Source of the DNA: an uncultured Gellertiella sp.
Lineage (GTDB): Bacteria; Pseudomonadota; Alphaproteobacteria; Rhizobiales; Rhizobiaceae
Direction of reading: 5' to 3'
Assembly: GCF_963457605.1 (NCBI RefSeq)
Contig: NZ_OY735139.1
Span: 1,888,501 to 1,952,500 of the forward strand
Length of the DNA stretch: 64,000 nt
The translations under genes and the position numbers were made by a program. Below are positions 51,219-59,503 of this stretch, one piece after another. The first letter of the stretch is position 1; every line of letters starts with the position of its first letter. The notes under the pieces are model-generated. The model had not been told where the DNA came from, searched no databases, and saw only the letters and a program-made list of their open reading frames with translations.

Positions 51219-51668
51219 ATGTCAGCGCTGGAAATCAGGCCGCTTCAGGCAGGCGACGAACAGGACTGGCGGCGGCTCTGGAAGGATTACCTTGCCTTCT
51301 ACGAGACCGAACTGCCGGAAAAGATCCATGCGCTGACCTGGAAGCGGCTGCTGTCGGGCGACAAGCACGAATATGCCGGCTTTCTGGCGGTGAAGGAGGG
51401 CAAGGCGGTCGGTCTTGCCCACTATCTCTTTCACCGCTCCTGCTGGCTGGAAAACAATGCCTGCTATCTGCAGGATCTCTATGCCGATCCCGAGGTGCGC
51501 GGCTCCGGCATCGGGCGGGCGCTGATCGAGGCGGTCTATGCCAAAGCAAGGGCGGAAGGATCGAGCGAGGTCTACTGGATGACGCAGGAATTCAACCACA
51601 CCGCCCGCATCCTCTATGACCGGATCGCGGCCAAGACGCCGTTCATCATATATCAGCAGAATTTCTGA
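51219..51668 (+). CDS. GNAT family N-acetyltransferase
   Basis: A 149-residue acetyltransferase with the acetyl-CoA loop VRGSGIGRALIEAV (motif A R/Q-x-x-G-x-G/A) and preceding strand CYLQDLYADPE. The substrate is unknown. It begins 2 bp after the metA stop, which suggests co-transcription, and ends 7 bp before the VWA gene. Confidence 0.9.
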   Translation: MSALEIRPLQAGDEQDWRRLWKDYLAFYETELPEKIHALTWKRLLSGDKHEYAGFLAVKEGKAVGLAHYLFHRSCWLENNACYLQDLYADPEVRGSGIGRALIEAVYAKARAEGSSEVYWMTQEFNHTARILYDRIAAKTPFIIYQQNF

Positions 51669-51675
51669 GCGGGCG

Positions 51676-52860
51676 ATGTTCGTCCCGTTCTTCCTCGAGC
51701 TCAAGGCTGCCCGCGTTCCCGTCACCCTCAGGGAATTCCTGGCGCTGCTCGAAGCCATGCAGGCGGGGCTTGCCGACGATGATGTCGAGGCCTTCTATTT
51801 CCTGGCTAGGGCGGTGCTGGTCAAGGACGAACGCCATATCGACCGCTTCGACCAGGTCTTTGCCCGCTATTTCCGGGGCGTGGCAACCTTTGCTGGCGAG
51901 ACCGGGGTGGACGAGCGCGACTTGCCGTCCGAATGGCTGGAAAAGCTGGCGGAAAAATATCTGAGCGAGGACGACAAGCGGCTGGTCGCCGCGCTCGGCG
52001 GTTTCGAGGCGCTGATGGAGACGCTGCGCCAGCGGCTGGAAGAGCAGAAGGGCCGCCATCAGGGCGGCTCGAAATGGATCGGCACGGCAGGCACCTCGCC
52101 CTTCGGGGCCTATGGCCACAATCCCGAGGGCGTGCGCATCGGCCAGCAGGAGTCGCGCCATCGCCGGGCCGTCAAGGTCTGGGACCGGCGGGAATTCCGG
52201 AATTTCGACGATTCGGTCGAGCTTGGGACCCGCAATATCAAGGTGGCGCTGAAACGGCTGCGCAACTGGGTGCGCGAGGGAGCAGAAGAGGAGCTAGATC
52301 TCGGCGGCACCATCCGCGCCACGGCGGAACACGGCTATCTCGACGTCCAGACCCGGCCCGAACGGCGCAATGCGGTCAAGCTCCTGATGTTCTTCGATGT
52401 CGGCGGCTCGATGGACGATCATGTCAGGACCGTCGAGGAGCTGTTTTCCGCCGCCCGTGCCGAATTCCGGCGGATGGATTATTTCTACTTCCACAATTGC
52501 CCCTACGAGAATCTGTGGAAGGACAATCGCCGCCGGCGTACCGATGTGACCGCGACGGAGGATCTGCTGCGCACCTATGGACCGGATTACCGGGCGATCT
52601 TCGTCGGCGATGCCTCGATGAGCCCCTACGAGATCACCCATCCCGGCGGGTCGGTGGAGCACTGGAACCGGGAAGCGGGCGCGGTCTGGCTTTCCCGCCT
52701 GACCGGCCATTTCCGCCGGAGCGCCTGGCTCAACCCGGTGCCGGAAGCCCACTGGCAGACAACCCGCTCGACAGGGCTTGTCAGGCAGCTGATTGAAGAC
52801 AGAATGTTTCCCCTGACGCTCGGCGGCCTGCAGCAGGCGGCCCGGGCACTTTCCCGATAG
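51676..52860 (+). CDS. VWA domain protein (CoxE-like)
   Basis: A 394-residue cytosolic protein of the VWA/CoxE group. The C-terminal VWA domain carries a MIDAS-like FFDVGGSMDDHV with the later FVGDASMSPYE. The N-terminal 200 residues (FFLELKAARVPVTLREFLALLEAM) are typical of partners of MoxR ATPases. This supports a MoxR-VWA chaperone pair whose client is unknown. It follows the GNAT gene by 7 bp. Confidence 0.9.
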   Translation: MFVPFFLELKAARVPVTLREFLALLEAMQAGLADDDVEAFYFLARAVLVKDERHIDRFDQVFARYFRGVATFAGETGVDERDLPSEWLEKLAEKYLSEDDKRLVAALGGFEALMETLRQRLEEQKGRHQGGSKWIGTAGTSPFGAYGHNPEGVRIGQQESRHRRAVKVWDRREFRNFDDSVELGTRNIKVALKRLRNWVREGAEEELDLGGTIRATAEHGYLDVQTRPERRNAVKLLMFFDVGGSMDDHVRTVEELFSAARAEFRRMDYFYFHNCPYENLWKDNRRRRTDVTATEDLLRTYGPDYRAIFVGDASMSPYEITHPGGSVEHWNREAGAVWLSRLTGHFRRSAWLNPVPEAHWQTTRSTGLVRQLIEDRMFPLTLGGLQQAARALSR

Positions 52861-52902
52861 ATCCGGGCGGCCCAGCACTGCCCCGGCACAAAGGATTTAG
52901 GC

Positions 52903-53919
52903 ATGGATGCGAACGGCACTTTCGGCAGGACGAAGACGGGCGAAGAGGTCGGGCGGTTCACCATCCGGGGCGGCGGGCTTGTCGCCAGTATCCTCACCTA
53001 TGGCGCGGTAATCCAGGATCTCCGGCTTGACGGGCATGACCAGCCGCTGGTGCTGGGCTTTGACAATTTCGAGAACTATCTCGCCTGGTCCCCCTATTTC
53101 GGTGCGACACCGGGGCGCTGTGCCAACCGCATCGCCAAAGGCCGCTTCGAGCTGGATGGCGCTTTGATCGAGCTCGAGAAGAACGAAAAGGGCATCGGCC
53201 ACCTGCATGGCGGCAGCGACGGGATTGCCAAACGCAACTGGCGGCTGCTTGAGCGATCGGACAGCCATGTGCGGCTCGCGATCACCGATCCCGAGGGCCG
53301 GGCGGGCTATCCCGGCAATGCAGAGCTGACGGCGACCTATTCGGTCGGCGATCAGGGTCGGCTGACGGTGCGCTACGAGGCCAGGACCGACCGGCCGACG
53401 CCGGTCAATCTCTGCCAGCACAGCTATTTCAACCTCGATGGCTCCCCCGACATTCTTGGCCACGAACTGTCGATCTCCGCCGAAAGCTATCTCCCCGTCG
53501 ATGCCGAGACCATTCCGACCGGCGAGGACCGGCCGGTCGAGGCCACGCCCTTCGATTTCCGCCGGGCAAAGCCCGTGGGCACGGAACAGCTCGACGGGGC
53601 GGCCTTTCCCTATGACCACAATTTTTGCCTGAGCCACCAACGGGTCGCCAAGCGGCCCGTGGCGCGGCTGCGGAGCCCCTTGTCCGGCGTGACGATGGAG
53701 GTGCTGACCACCGAGCCAGGCATGCAGTTCTATGCCGGTTTCAAGATCCGCGTGCCGGTGCCGGGGCTTGAGGGCAAGACCTACGGGGCGAATGCCGGGC
53801 TCTGCCTTGAAACCCAGGTCTGGCCGGATGCGGTCAATCACGAAACCTTTCCGAACGCCATCTTGCGCCCCGGCGAAAAGCTGGTGCAGGAAACCGATTT
53901 CGTCTTTTCACGCGGGTAA
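52903..53919 (+). CDS. galM: Aldose 1-epimerase
   Basis: A mutarotase of 338 residues. The conserved parts are PYFGATPGRCANRIAKGRF, the catalytic His region NLCQHSYFNLDG and the base-Glu region NAGLCLETQVWPDAVNH. It has an AAGGA site just before the ATG. It is a single gene after the VWA gene; sugar specificity is not clear from sequence. Confidence 0.93.
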   Translation: MDANGTFGRTKTGEEVGRFTIRGGGLVASILTYGAVIQDLRLDGHDQPLVLGFDNFENYLAWSPYFGATPGRCANRIAKGRFELDGALIELEKNEKGIGHLHGGSDGIAKRNWRLLERSDSHVRLAITDPEGRAGYPGNAELTATYSVGDQGRLTVRYEARTDRPTPVNLCQHSYFNLDGSPDILGHELSISAESYLPVDAETIPTGEDRPVEATPFDFRRAKPVGTEQLDGAAFPYDHNFCLSHQRVAKRPVARLRSPLSGVTMEVLTTEPGMQFYAGFKIRVPVPGLEGKTYGANAGLCLETQVWPDAVNHETFPNAILRPGEKLVQETDFVFSRG

Positions 53920-53944
53920 GGGTTCAGCCAAGTCACGGGGTTCT

Positions 53945-53988
53945 GTCGGCGAGATTTGCGTGTAGCGCAAATCATCCGGAAAACCGAC
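53945..53988. repeat. Hairpin after galM
   Basis: Outer stem GTCGG (53945-53949) with CCGAC (53984-53988), inner stem GATTTGCG (53953-53960) with CGCAAATC (53966-53973) and a 5 nt loop. It may be a transcription end or a small palindromic repeat. No T-run. Confidence 0.6.
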
Positions 53989-54095
53989 GGCCAGCTTACA
54001 AATGGCGTTGGCATGGGCGTCCAGGCGACTCCCATGCATAAGCGGTGAGAAACTGCCAGCCAAAGGCAATTCGGCATCTAAATCCGGAGAGAAAA

Positions 54096-54170
54096 TGGAG
54101 CGGGTGAAGCGATTCGAACGCTCGACCCCAACCTTGGCAAGGTTGTGCTCTACCCCTGAGCTACACCCGC
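54096..54170 (-). tRNA. tRNA-Gly (GCC)
   Basis: On the minus strand GCGGGTG (5' acceptor) pairs with CACCCGC, followed by discriminator T and an encoded CCA. The D-loop region is TAGCTCAGGGGTAGAGC, the anticodon loop TTGCCAA gives anticodon GCC, and the T-loop is GTTCGAATC. It is 75 nt with CCA and cloverleaf-consistent. Confidence 0.95.
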
Positions 54171-54448
54171 TCATCACCACGATCCCGGGGTAAAGTCTGG
54201 ATCGTGTGCCGCCGTTCGTTGCGGCGACGGGCGCTATATGACGCAACGCCTTGCCTTTTGCAACAGGGGAAATGAAAAAATCTGCAAGTTTTTTCGCGCC
54301 CGCTCCCATCGCCCCGGCAAAGCCCTTGTATTGCGGGCCTTTGCCGCGTTTCACGGCCATTGCGAATTTCGGGCAAGCCCGGTATCTCCCTTCCGAACGG
54401 CAGGCCGAAGGCACTGCCATCTTCTTTGACAGACAGCGAGACGTCCCC

Positions 54449-54949
54449 ATGACCGTAAAGACCCGGAGCGATCTTCTTGAATTTCTTCAAAGCCTTGGGA
54501 TCGAGGTGACGACGCGCGACCATGCGCCGGTCTTCACCGTTGCCGAGGCGGCAGCCCTGGCCCATGACATTCCGGGCGGCCATACCAAGAACCTGTTCGT
54601 CAAGGACAAGAAGGACCGGTTCTTCCTGCTGACGGTGGAGGAAAACGCCACCGTCGACCTGAAAACGGTGCACACGATCATTGGTGCGGCGAGCAAGGTG
54701 TCCTTCGGCAAGCCGGAAAAGCTGATGGACTATCTGGGCGTCATCCCCGGCGCGGTGACGGCGCTGGGGGCGATCAACGATACCGGCAACAAAGTCACCT
54801 TCATCCTCGATGAAGCGCTGATGCAGCACGAGATCATCAATTGCCATCCGCTTGCCAATGATGCCACCACGTCGATCCGCCGCGAGGATCTCCTGAGGTT
54901 CATCGAAGCGACGGGACATACGCCGCTTGTCTTGAAAGTCACGGCCTGA
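54449..54949 (+). CDS. Prolyl-tRNA deacylase-type YbaK/EbsC protein
   Basis: A 166-residue editing-domain protein (YbaK/ProX family) that hydrolyses misacylated tRNA, most often Ala-tRNA-Pro in this subgroup. Visible are TKNLFVKDKKDRFFLLTV with the catalytic-region Lys, AASKVSFGKPEKLMDYLGV and the conserved GAVTALGAINDTGNKV. The ATG at 54449 gives the family start; earlier in-frame codons lie in the tRNA-proximal spacer. Confidence 0.88.
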   Translation: MTVKTRSDLLEFLQSLGIEVTTRDHAPVFTVAEAAALAHDIPGGHTKNLFVKDKKDRFFLLTVEENATVDLKTVHTIIGAASKVSFGKPEKLMDYLGVIPGAVTALGAINDTGNKVTFILDEALMQHEIINCHPLANDATTSIRREDLLRFIEATGHTPLVLKVTA

Positions 54950-55039
54950 CATACGATCTTGTCAGCACAGGACGGATCAGCACCGGCAAGGCCATCGGCA
55001 CCAAGGCATCGTGAGCGCTGATCGAAACGGGAGAATGGA

Positions 55040-55999
55040 ATGAACGGCTCGGACAATCCCTACAGCGCTTCCTTCGGCAACCAGATGACCGCATCGGCAA
55101 ATGGCGCAGGCGCGCCCGGGGGCGGGCTTGTCAAGGATACGACCACGGCGGGCTTTACCCGCGACGTGCTGGAGGAATCCCGCAGCCAGCCGGTGCTGGT
55201 GGATTTCTGGGCTCCCTGGTGCGGCCCCTGCAAGCAGTTGCAGCCGCTGATCGAGCGGGTGGTGAACGAGGCAGAGGGCCGGGTCAAGCTGGTCAAGCTC
55301 AATATCGATGACCATCCGGCCATCCCCGGCCAGCTCGGCATCAAGTCGATCCCCGCCGTCATCGCCTTCGTCAATGGCCGCCCGGTCGATGGCTTCATGG
55401 GCGCGGTGCCGGAAACCCAGATCCGCCAGTTCATCGACAAGGTTGCCGGTCCCGCCGGTGCCGATGAAGCCGCCGAGATTGCGGCCCTTCTCGAACAGGC
55501 GGAAACCTTGCTTGCCGAAGGCAATGTCGATGCGGCAGGCCAGTATTTTGGCGCCATCCTGCAGGCTGATCCCGAAAATGCGGCAGCGCTTGCGGGGATC
55601 GGGCAATGCATGATTGCCGTTGGCGAGCTTGCCCGGGCCCGCGACCTGCTGACCGGCGTTTCGCCCGAAGTTGCCAGGGAACCGAAGATCCAGGCGGCGC
55701 TGAAAAAGCTCGACCAGATCGAAGAGGCACGCAAGTTCGGCGACCCCGCAGCGCTTGAGCATCAACTGGCGCTGAACCCGGATGATCACGATGCCCGCGT
55801 CAAGCTGGCCAAGGTGCGCAATGCCGAGGGCGCGCGCGACGAGGCCGCCGATCATCTGTTCTATATCATGAAGAAGGACAGGACCTATGACGACGACGGC
55901 GCACGACGCCAGTTGCTCGCCTTTTTCGAGGTCTGGGGGCCAAAGGATCCGGCAACCCTTGCCGCGCGGCGAAAACTTTCCTCGATCCTGTTCTCCTGA
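55040..55999 (+). CDS. cnoX: CnoX (YbbN)-type thioredoxin with TPR tail
   Basis: A 319-residue co-chaperone. The thioredoxin domain has the active site FWAPWCGPCKQ (near 60) and the cis-Pro GIKSIPAVIAF. The C-terminal half holds TPR-like helices (AETLLAEGNVDAAGQYFGAIL, GIGQCMIAVGELARARDLL). Family members protect substrates from over-oxidation and hand them to GroEL; here the full CxxC is kept, so it may also act as a reductase. The LON-domain gene follows. Confidence 0.9.
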   Translation: MNGSDNPYSASFGNQMTASANGAGAPGGGLVKDTTTAGFTRDVLEESRSQPVLVDFWAPWCGPCKQLQPLIERVVNEAEGRVKLVKLNIDDHPAIPGQLGIKSIPAVIAFVNGRPVDGFMGAVPETQIRQFIDKVAGPAGADEAAEIAALLEQAETLLAEGNVDAAGQYFGAILQADPENAAALAGIGQCMIAVGELARARDLLTGVSPEVAREPKIQAALKKLDQIEEARKFGDPAALEHQLALNPDDHDARVKLAKVRNAEGARDEAADHLFYIMKKDRTYDDDGARRQLLAFFEVWGPKDPATLAARRKLSSILFS

Positions 56000-56129
56000 T
56001 CGTCGCTCGCCGCTTGAGTTTCAGGCTCACGGCACCAGATAATGGGGGATGAAGGCGAGACAGCCTTACAAGGGATCGGCGGATCGGCGGGTTGGTGCGG
56101 TTCCGGAATTCACATCGAGGTGGACTGAT

Positions 56130-56792
56130 ATGCAAGTCGGCAATGCACGCTATCTCAAGCGGGAAGATATTCCCTCGATCATCCCGGTCTTTCCGCTGAC
56201 CGGCGCACTGCTGTTGCCGGGCGGGCAATTGCCGCTCAATGTTTTCGAACCGCGTTACCTGATGATGTTTGACGATGCCCTGGCATCTAACCGGGTGATC
56301 GGCATGATCCAGCCGGCTTTCGGCGAGCGGGGCCAGGATGGCGGCATCTGCGAGGTCGGTTGCGTCGGACGGATTACCTCGATCGCCGAGACGGGAGACG
56401 GACGCTATATGGTGACGCTGAGCGGCATCTGCCGGTTCCGGGTGGCGGGCGAAGTGACCTCCGACAGACCCTACCGGATGATCGAAATCATGCCTTTCCT
56501 CAGCGATCTCAAGGTGGCGGCAGAAGAGGAAACCATCGACCGCGCAGCCCTGCTCACCGCCTTCAAGGCCTATCTCGATTCCAACAAGCTGGAAGCCGAC
56601 TGGGAAAGCGTCGAGCGGGCGAGCAACATCACACTGGTGACTTCGCTGTCGATGATGTCGCCCTTCGGCCCGGCTGAAAAGCAGGCGCTGCTGGAGGCAC
56701 CCGACATGAAGACCCGGGCCGAAACGCTGATCGCCATCACCGAGATTGTGCTGGCCCGCACCTTCGGCGACAGTGATACGGTAATGCAGTAA
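56130..56792 (+). CDS. LON N-terminal-domain protein
   Basis: A 220-residue protein consisting only of a LON substrate-binding domain ([29 protein letters not shown]) with no ATPase or protease part. Such stand-alone proteins are common in alphaproteobacteria; their role is not established. The ATG at 56130 has GAGGTGG upstream and starts [10 protein letters not shown]. It is followed by the Trm112-like gene after 17 bp. Confidence 0.87.
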   Translation: MQVGNARYLKREDIPSIIPVFPLTGALLLPGGQLPLNVFEPRYLMMFDDALASNRVIGMIQPAFGERGQDGGICEVGCVGRITSIAETGDGRYMVTLSGICRFRVAGEVTSDRPYRMIEIMPFLSDLKVAAEEETIDRAALLTAFKAYLDSNKLEADWESVERASNITLVTSLSMMSPFGPAEKQALLEAPDMKTRAETLIAITEIVLARTFGDSDTVMQ

Positions 56793-56809
56793 GATCGGGT
56801 GGTTTTGCC

Positions 56810-56998
56810 ATGGACGACAAGATCAGTCGGGTCGACCCCAAGCTTCTGGACCTGCTCGTCTGCCCGCTGACCAAGGGCAGGCTCAGCTATGACCGCGAGC
56901 GCAACGAACTGGTCTCGAAGCTGGCACGCCTTGCCTATCCGATCCGCGACGGCGTGCCGATCATGCTGATCTCGGAAGCCCGCAGCATCGAGGATTGA
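56810..56998 (+). CDS. Trm112 family protein
   Basis: A 62-residue protein of the YcaR/Trm112 group. The fold start [17 protein letters not shown] has only one of the Cys residues of the zinc-ribbon form, and [17 protein letters not shown] is the conserved end. In other organisms Trm112 activates methyltransferases; the partner here is unknown. It is convergent with the UbiH-type gene after 21 bp. Confidence 0.9.
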   Translation: MDDKISRVDPKLLDLLVCPLTKGRLSYDRERNELVSKLARLAYPIRDGVPIMLISEARSIED

Positions 56999-57019
56999 GG
57001 CGCCGTTATCCGGAAGGCT

Positions 57020-58234
57020 TCAGAGGCTCTCGCCATTCAGCAGTCTCGGATTGGCCGTGGCCCCGACGCCTGCCGCTTCCCCGATGAAATAGGACTTGAG
57101 CTTCGGCAGCCGCTCGACCAGGCCAAGACCGAAATCGCGGGCGATGCGGATCGGGGCGATGTCGTTGGAAAACAGCCGGTTCAGCACATCGGTCGTCACC
57201 CCCATCCGGAACGTGTCGAATCGCCGCCAGGCCTGATAGCGCTCGAGCGTGTTGAGCGAGCCGATATCCAGCCCAAGCCGGTCAGCCTCGACGATAGTCT
57301 CTGCCAGCGCCGCCACATCCTTGAAGCCGAGATTGAGGCCCTGGCCCGAGATCGGGTGAATGCCGTGGGCGGCGTCGCCCGCCAGCGCAAAGCGCGGCGC
57401 GACAAAGGCGCGTGCCAGCGTCAGGCCGAGCGGAAAGGCGCGGCTGCCGCCGACCACCTTCAGCCGCCCGAGCCGGTGTCCGAAGCGGCGCTCCAACTCT
57501 TCCTCGAAAATCAGGTCGTCGCCCGCAACCAGCCGGTCGGCATCCGCCGTCCGTTCAGTCCAGACCAGCGACGAGCGGTTGCCCTTCAGCGGCAGGGTGG
57601 CAAACGGACCGGCGGGCAGGAAATGCTCTTCCGCCGTGCCGTGATGCGGTCGTTCGTGCTCGACCGTGGTAACGATGCCGGACTGGCCATATTCCCAGCG
57701 CACCACCTTGATCCCCGCCATGTCGCGCAAGGAGGAACGCACCCCGTCGCAGGCGACCAGCAAGCGCGTGCGGATCTCGGTGCCGTCGGAAAGCGTCACC
57801 CCCATGGCGGCCCCCTCGTCGGCAATGGCCCTTGCTGTCGTCTGGTGGCGGATCGGGACGCCGAGCCGCTCGCAGATGCTGCGCAGCGCCGCGACCATCG
57901 AGACATTCGGCACCATATGGGCGAAGGGCTGCCCCTCGCTCACATCGCCGTCGAAGGTCAGGAAGACCGGGCGCACGGGATCGCCGGCGCGCGAATCGGT
58001 CACCACCATCCGCCTGATCGGCTCGGCGTCCGGCTCGATCATCGGCCAGGCGCCGAGCACGCCGAGCAGTCGCGAGGCGGCGGCGATGATCGCCGAGGCG
58101 CGGTTGTCCTTGCGCCAAGCGTCTTCGGGAGCGGCTTCCAGCACCTCGACGACAAGATGCGGGGCCGCCTGCTTCACGGCAACGGCCACCGAAAGGCCCA
58201 CATATCCGCCGCCCACCACCAGCATATCGATCAT
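57020..58234 (-). CDS. UbiH/UbiF family FAD monooxygenase
   Basis: A 404-residue flavoprotein of the UbiH/Coq6/VisC type, ubiquinone ring hydroxylation. The FAD motifs are VVGGGYVGLSVA (start), the middle LLVACDGVRSSLRD and GDAAHGIHPISGQGLNLGFKDVAAL. The ATG at 58234 was chosen as it begins the Rossmann fold; 33 upstream codons in frame are Cys-rich. Which hydroxylation position it serves cannot be told. Confidence 0.9.
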   Translation of the reverse strand: MIDMLVVGGGYVGLSVAVAVKQAAPHLVVEVLEAAPEDAWRKDNRASAIIAAASRLLGVLGAWPMIEPDAEPIRRMVVTDSRAGDPVRPVFLTFDGDVSEGQPFAHMVPNVSMVAALRSICERLGVPIRHQTTARAIADEGAAMGVTLSDGTEIRTRLLVACDGVRSSLRDMAGIKVVRWEYGQSGIVTTVEHERPHHGTAEEHFLPAGPFATLPLKGNRSSLVWTERTADADRLVAGDDLIFEEELERRFGHRLGRLKVVGGSRAFPLGLTLARAFVAPRFALAGDAAHGIHPISGQGLNLGFKDVAALAETIVEADRLGLDIGSLNTLERYQAWRRFDTFRMGVTTDVLNRLFSNDIAPIRIARDFGLGLVERLPKLKSYFIGEAAGVGATANPRLLNGESL

Positions 58235-58403
58235 CGCACCCGGTTCCTTCACGCTTGTACATTCTTCGACAGACAGCCATGCGGACCGGACACCTTCCGT
58301 TCCGCACGGCAGGCACGATCTGCCTGTTTGCATGCCTGTCCTTGTCGCAGCCTGCAGTATAGAGCATCCTTGATCCCGTTCCTATCTCCGGAGTTCGTCC
58401 AAA

Positions 58404-59306
58404 ATGTCGCGTGATCCCGAAACCGCCGCCCAGACCCCGCCGCAGAGTGCCATCGACCGGCTGATCGAAACGCTGAATCTGGAGGACATCGAGGAGAACC
58501 TGTTTCGCGGCAGCAGTCCGGCGGGGGGCTGGCAGCGGGTGTTTGGCGGACAGGTGATCGCCCAGGCGCTGACGGCCGCCCAGCGCTCGGTGGTGTCAGA
58601 CCGCTTCGTCCATTCGCTGCACGCCTATTTCTTGCGGCCCGGCGACCCCGCCATCCCGATCCTCTACACGGTCGAACGCCTGCGGGACGGGGCGAGCTTC
58701 ACCACCAGGCGGGTGGTGGCCGTCCAGCATGGCAAGCCGATCTTTGCGATGTCCGCCTCCTTCCAGGTCGAGGAGCCGGGCTTTGACCACCAGATCCGGA
58801 TGGAAGACGTTCCGCCGCCGGAAAAACTGATGCCGGAAGCCGAGATGAAGGCGATGTTTCTCGTCAATGCCCCCGAACCGGTGCGGCGCTACTGGACACG
58901 CGAGCGCCCGGTCGAAATCCGCCCGACCTCGCTGGTCCACTATGTCACCAGCGAGAAGCTGGAGCCGAAGCAGGATGTCTGGGTGCGCGCCACCGGGCCG
59001 GTGCCCGCCGATCGCAACCTGCAGGCCGCCATCCTTGCCTATCTCTCCGACATGACGCTGCTCGACACCTCGCTCTATGCCCATGGCACCTCGATCTTCG
59101 ACCAGACCCTGCAGGCGGCCAGCATCGACCATGCGATGTGGTTTCATCGGCCGGTCGATCTCTCCGACTGGCTGCTCTACAGCCAGGACAGCCCCAGCGC
59201 GTCGGGCGCGCGCGGCATGACGCGCGGCAACCTGTTTACCCGCTCCGGCGTGCTTGTCGCCTCGGTCGCGCAGGAAGGCCTGATCCGCCGCAAGCGACCT
59301 GAATAA
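58404..59306 (+). CDS. tesB: Acyl-CoA thioesterase II
   Basis: A 300-residue double-hotdog thioesterase hydrolysing medium to long acyl-CoA. Characteristic segments: RVFGGQVIAQALTAAQRS, HSLHAYFLRPGDPAIPILY, FHRPVDLSDWLLYSQDSPSA and a C-terminal GNLFTRSGVLVASVAQEGLIR. It is divergent from the UbiH-type gene. It lies upstream of amtB; this replaces the glnK seen next to amtB in many proteobacteria. Confidence 0.93.
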   Translation: MSRDPETAAQTPPQSAIDRLIETLNLEDIEENLFRGSSPAGGWQRVFGGQVIAQALTAAQRSVVSDRFVHSLHAYFLRPGDPAIPILYTVERLRDGASFTTRRVVAVQHGKPIFAMSASFQVEEPGFDHQIRMEDVPPPEKLMPEAEMKAMFLVNAPEPVRRYWTRERPVEIRPTSLVHYVTSEKLEPKQDVWVRATGPVPADRNLQAAILAYLSDMTLLDTSLYAHGTSIFDQTLQAASIDHAMWFHRPVDLSDWLLYSQDSPSASGARGMTRGNLFTRSGVLVASVAQEGLIRRKRPE

Positions 59307-59413
59307 AAAACAGGCAGATTTTTCAATTCGCATAAATATTAGGCATGACCTGTCGCGATGGCCCCGAAAGCGAGCCGCCGCCTTGCCTTTGCCTGCGCCA
59401 AATTCAGTGACAA

Positions 59414-59448
59414 TGGTGCAATGCAACGAAACTGGCACGGGACTTGAA
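59414..59448 (+). promoter_or_regulatory. Sigma-54-type promoter before amtB
   Basis: TGGCACGGGACTTGAA (59433-59448) fits the -24/-12 consensus TGGCAC-N5-TTGCA with the correct GG-N10 spacing and one mismatch (TTGA for TTGC at -12). A TGGTGCA at 59414-59420 matches one half of an NtrC site. About 45 nt separate the expected start from the GTG of amtB. This fits nitrogen control. Confidence 0.7.
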
Positions 59449-59503
59449 TGGGAAAGGCGAGTGACAAGCGGACCTCGTCCGCGCACAAGCCTGGAGGCGT
59501 CCC

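Larger units (their letters stand above)
53920..54448. other. Intergenic region galM / deacylase, with tRNA
   Basis: 529 bp containing the tRNA-Gly gene (minus strand) and a hairpin at 53945-53988. The rest, up to the deacylase start, shows no gene. The open frame before 54449 has no family similarity. Confidence 0.6.

Noticed and set aside
59307..59503. glnK gene upstream of amtB
   Set aside because: The gap is only 197 bp and has no PII-like frame.
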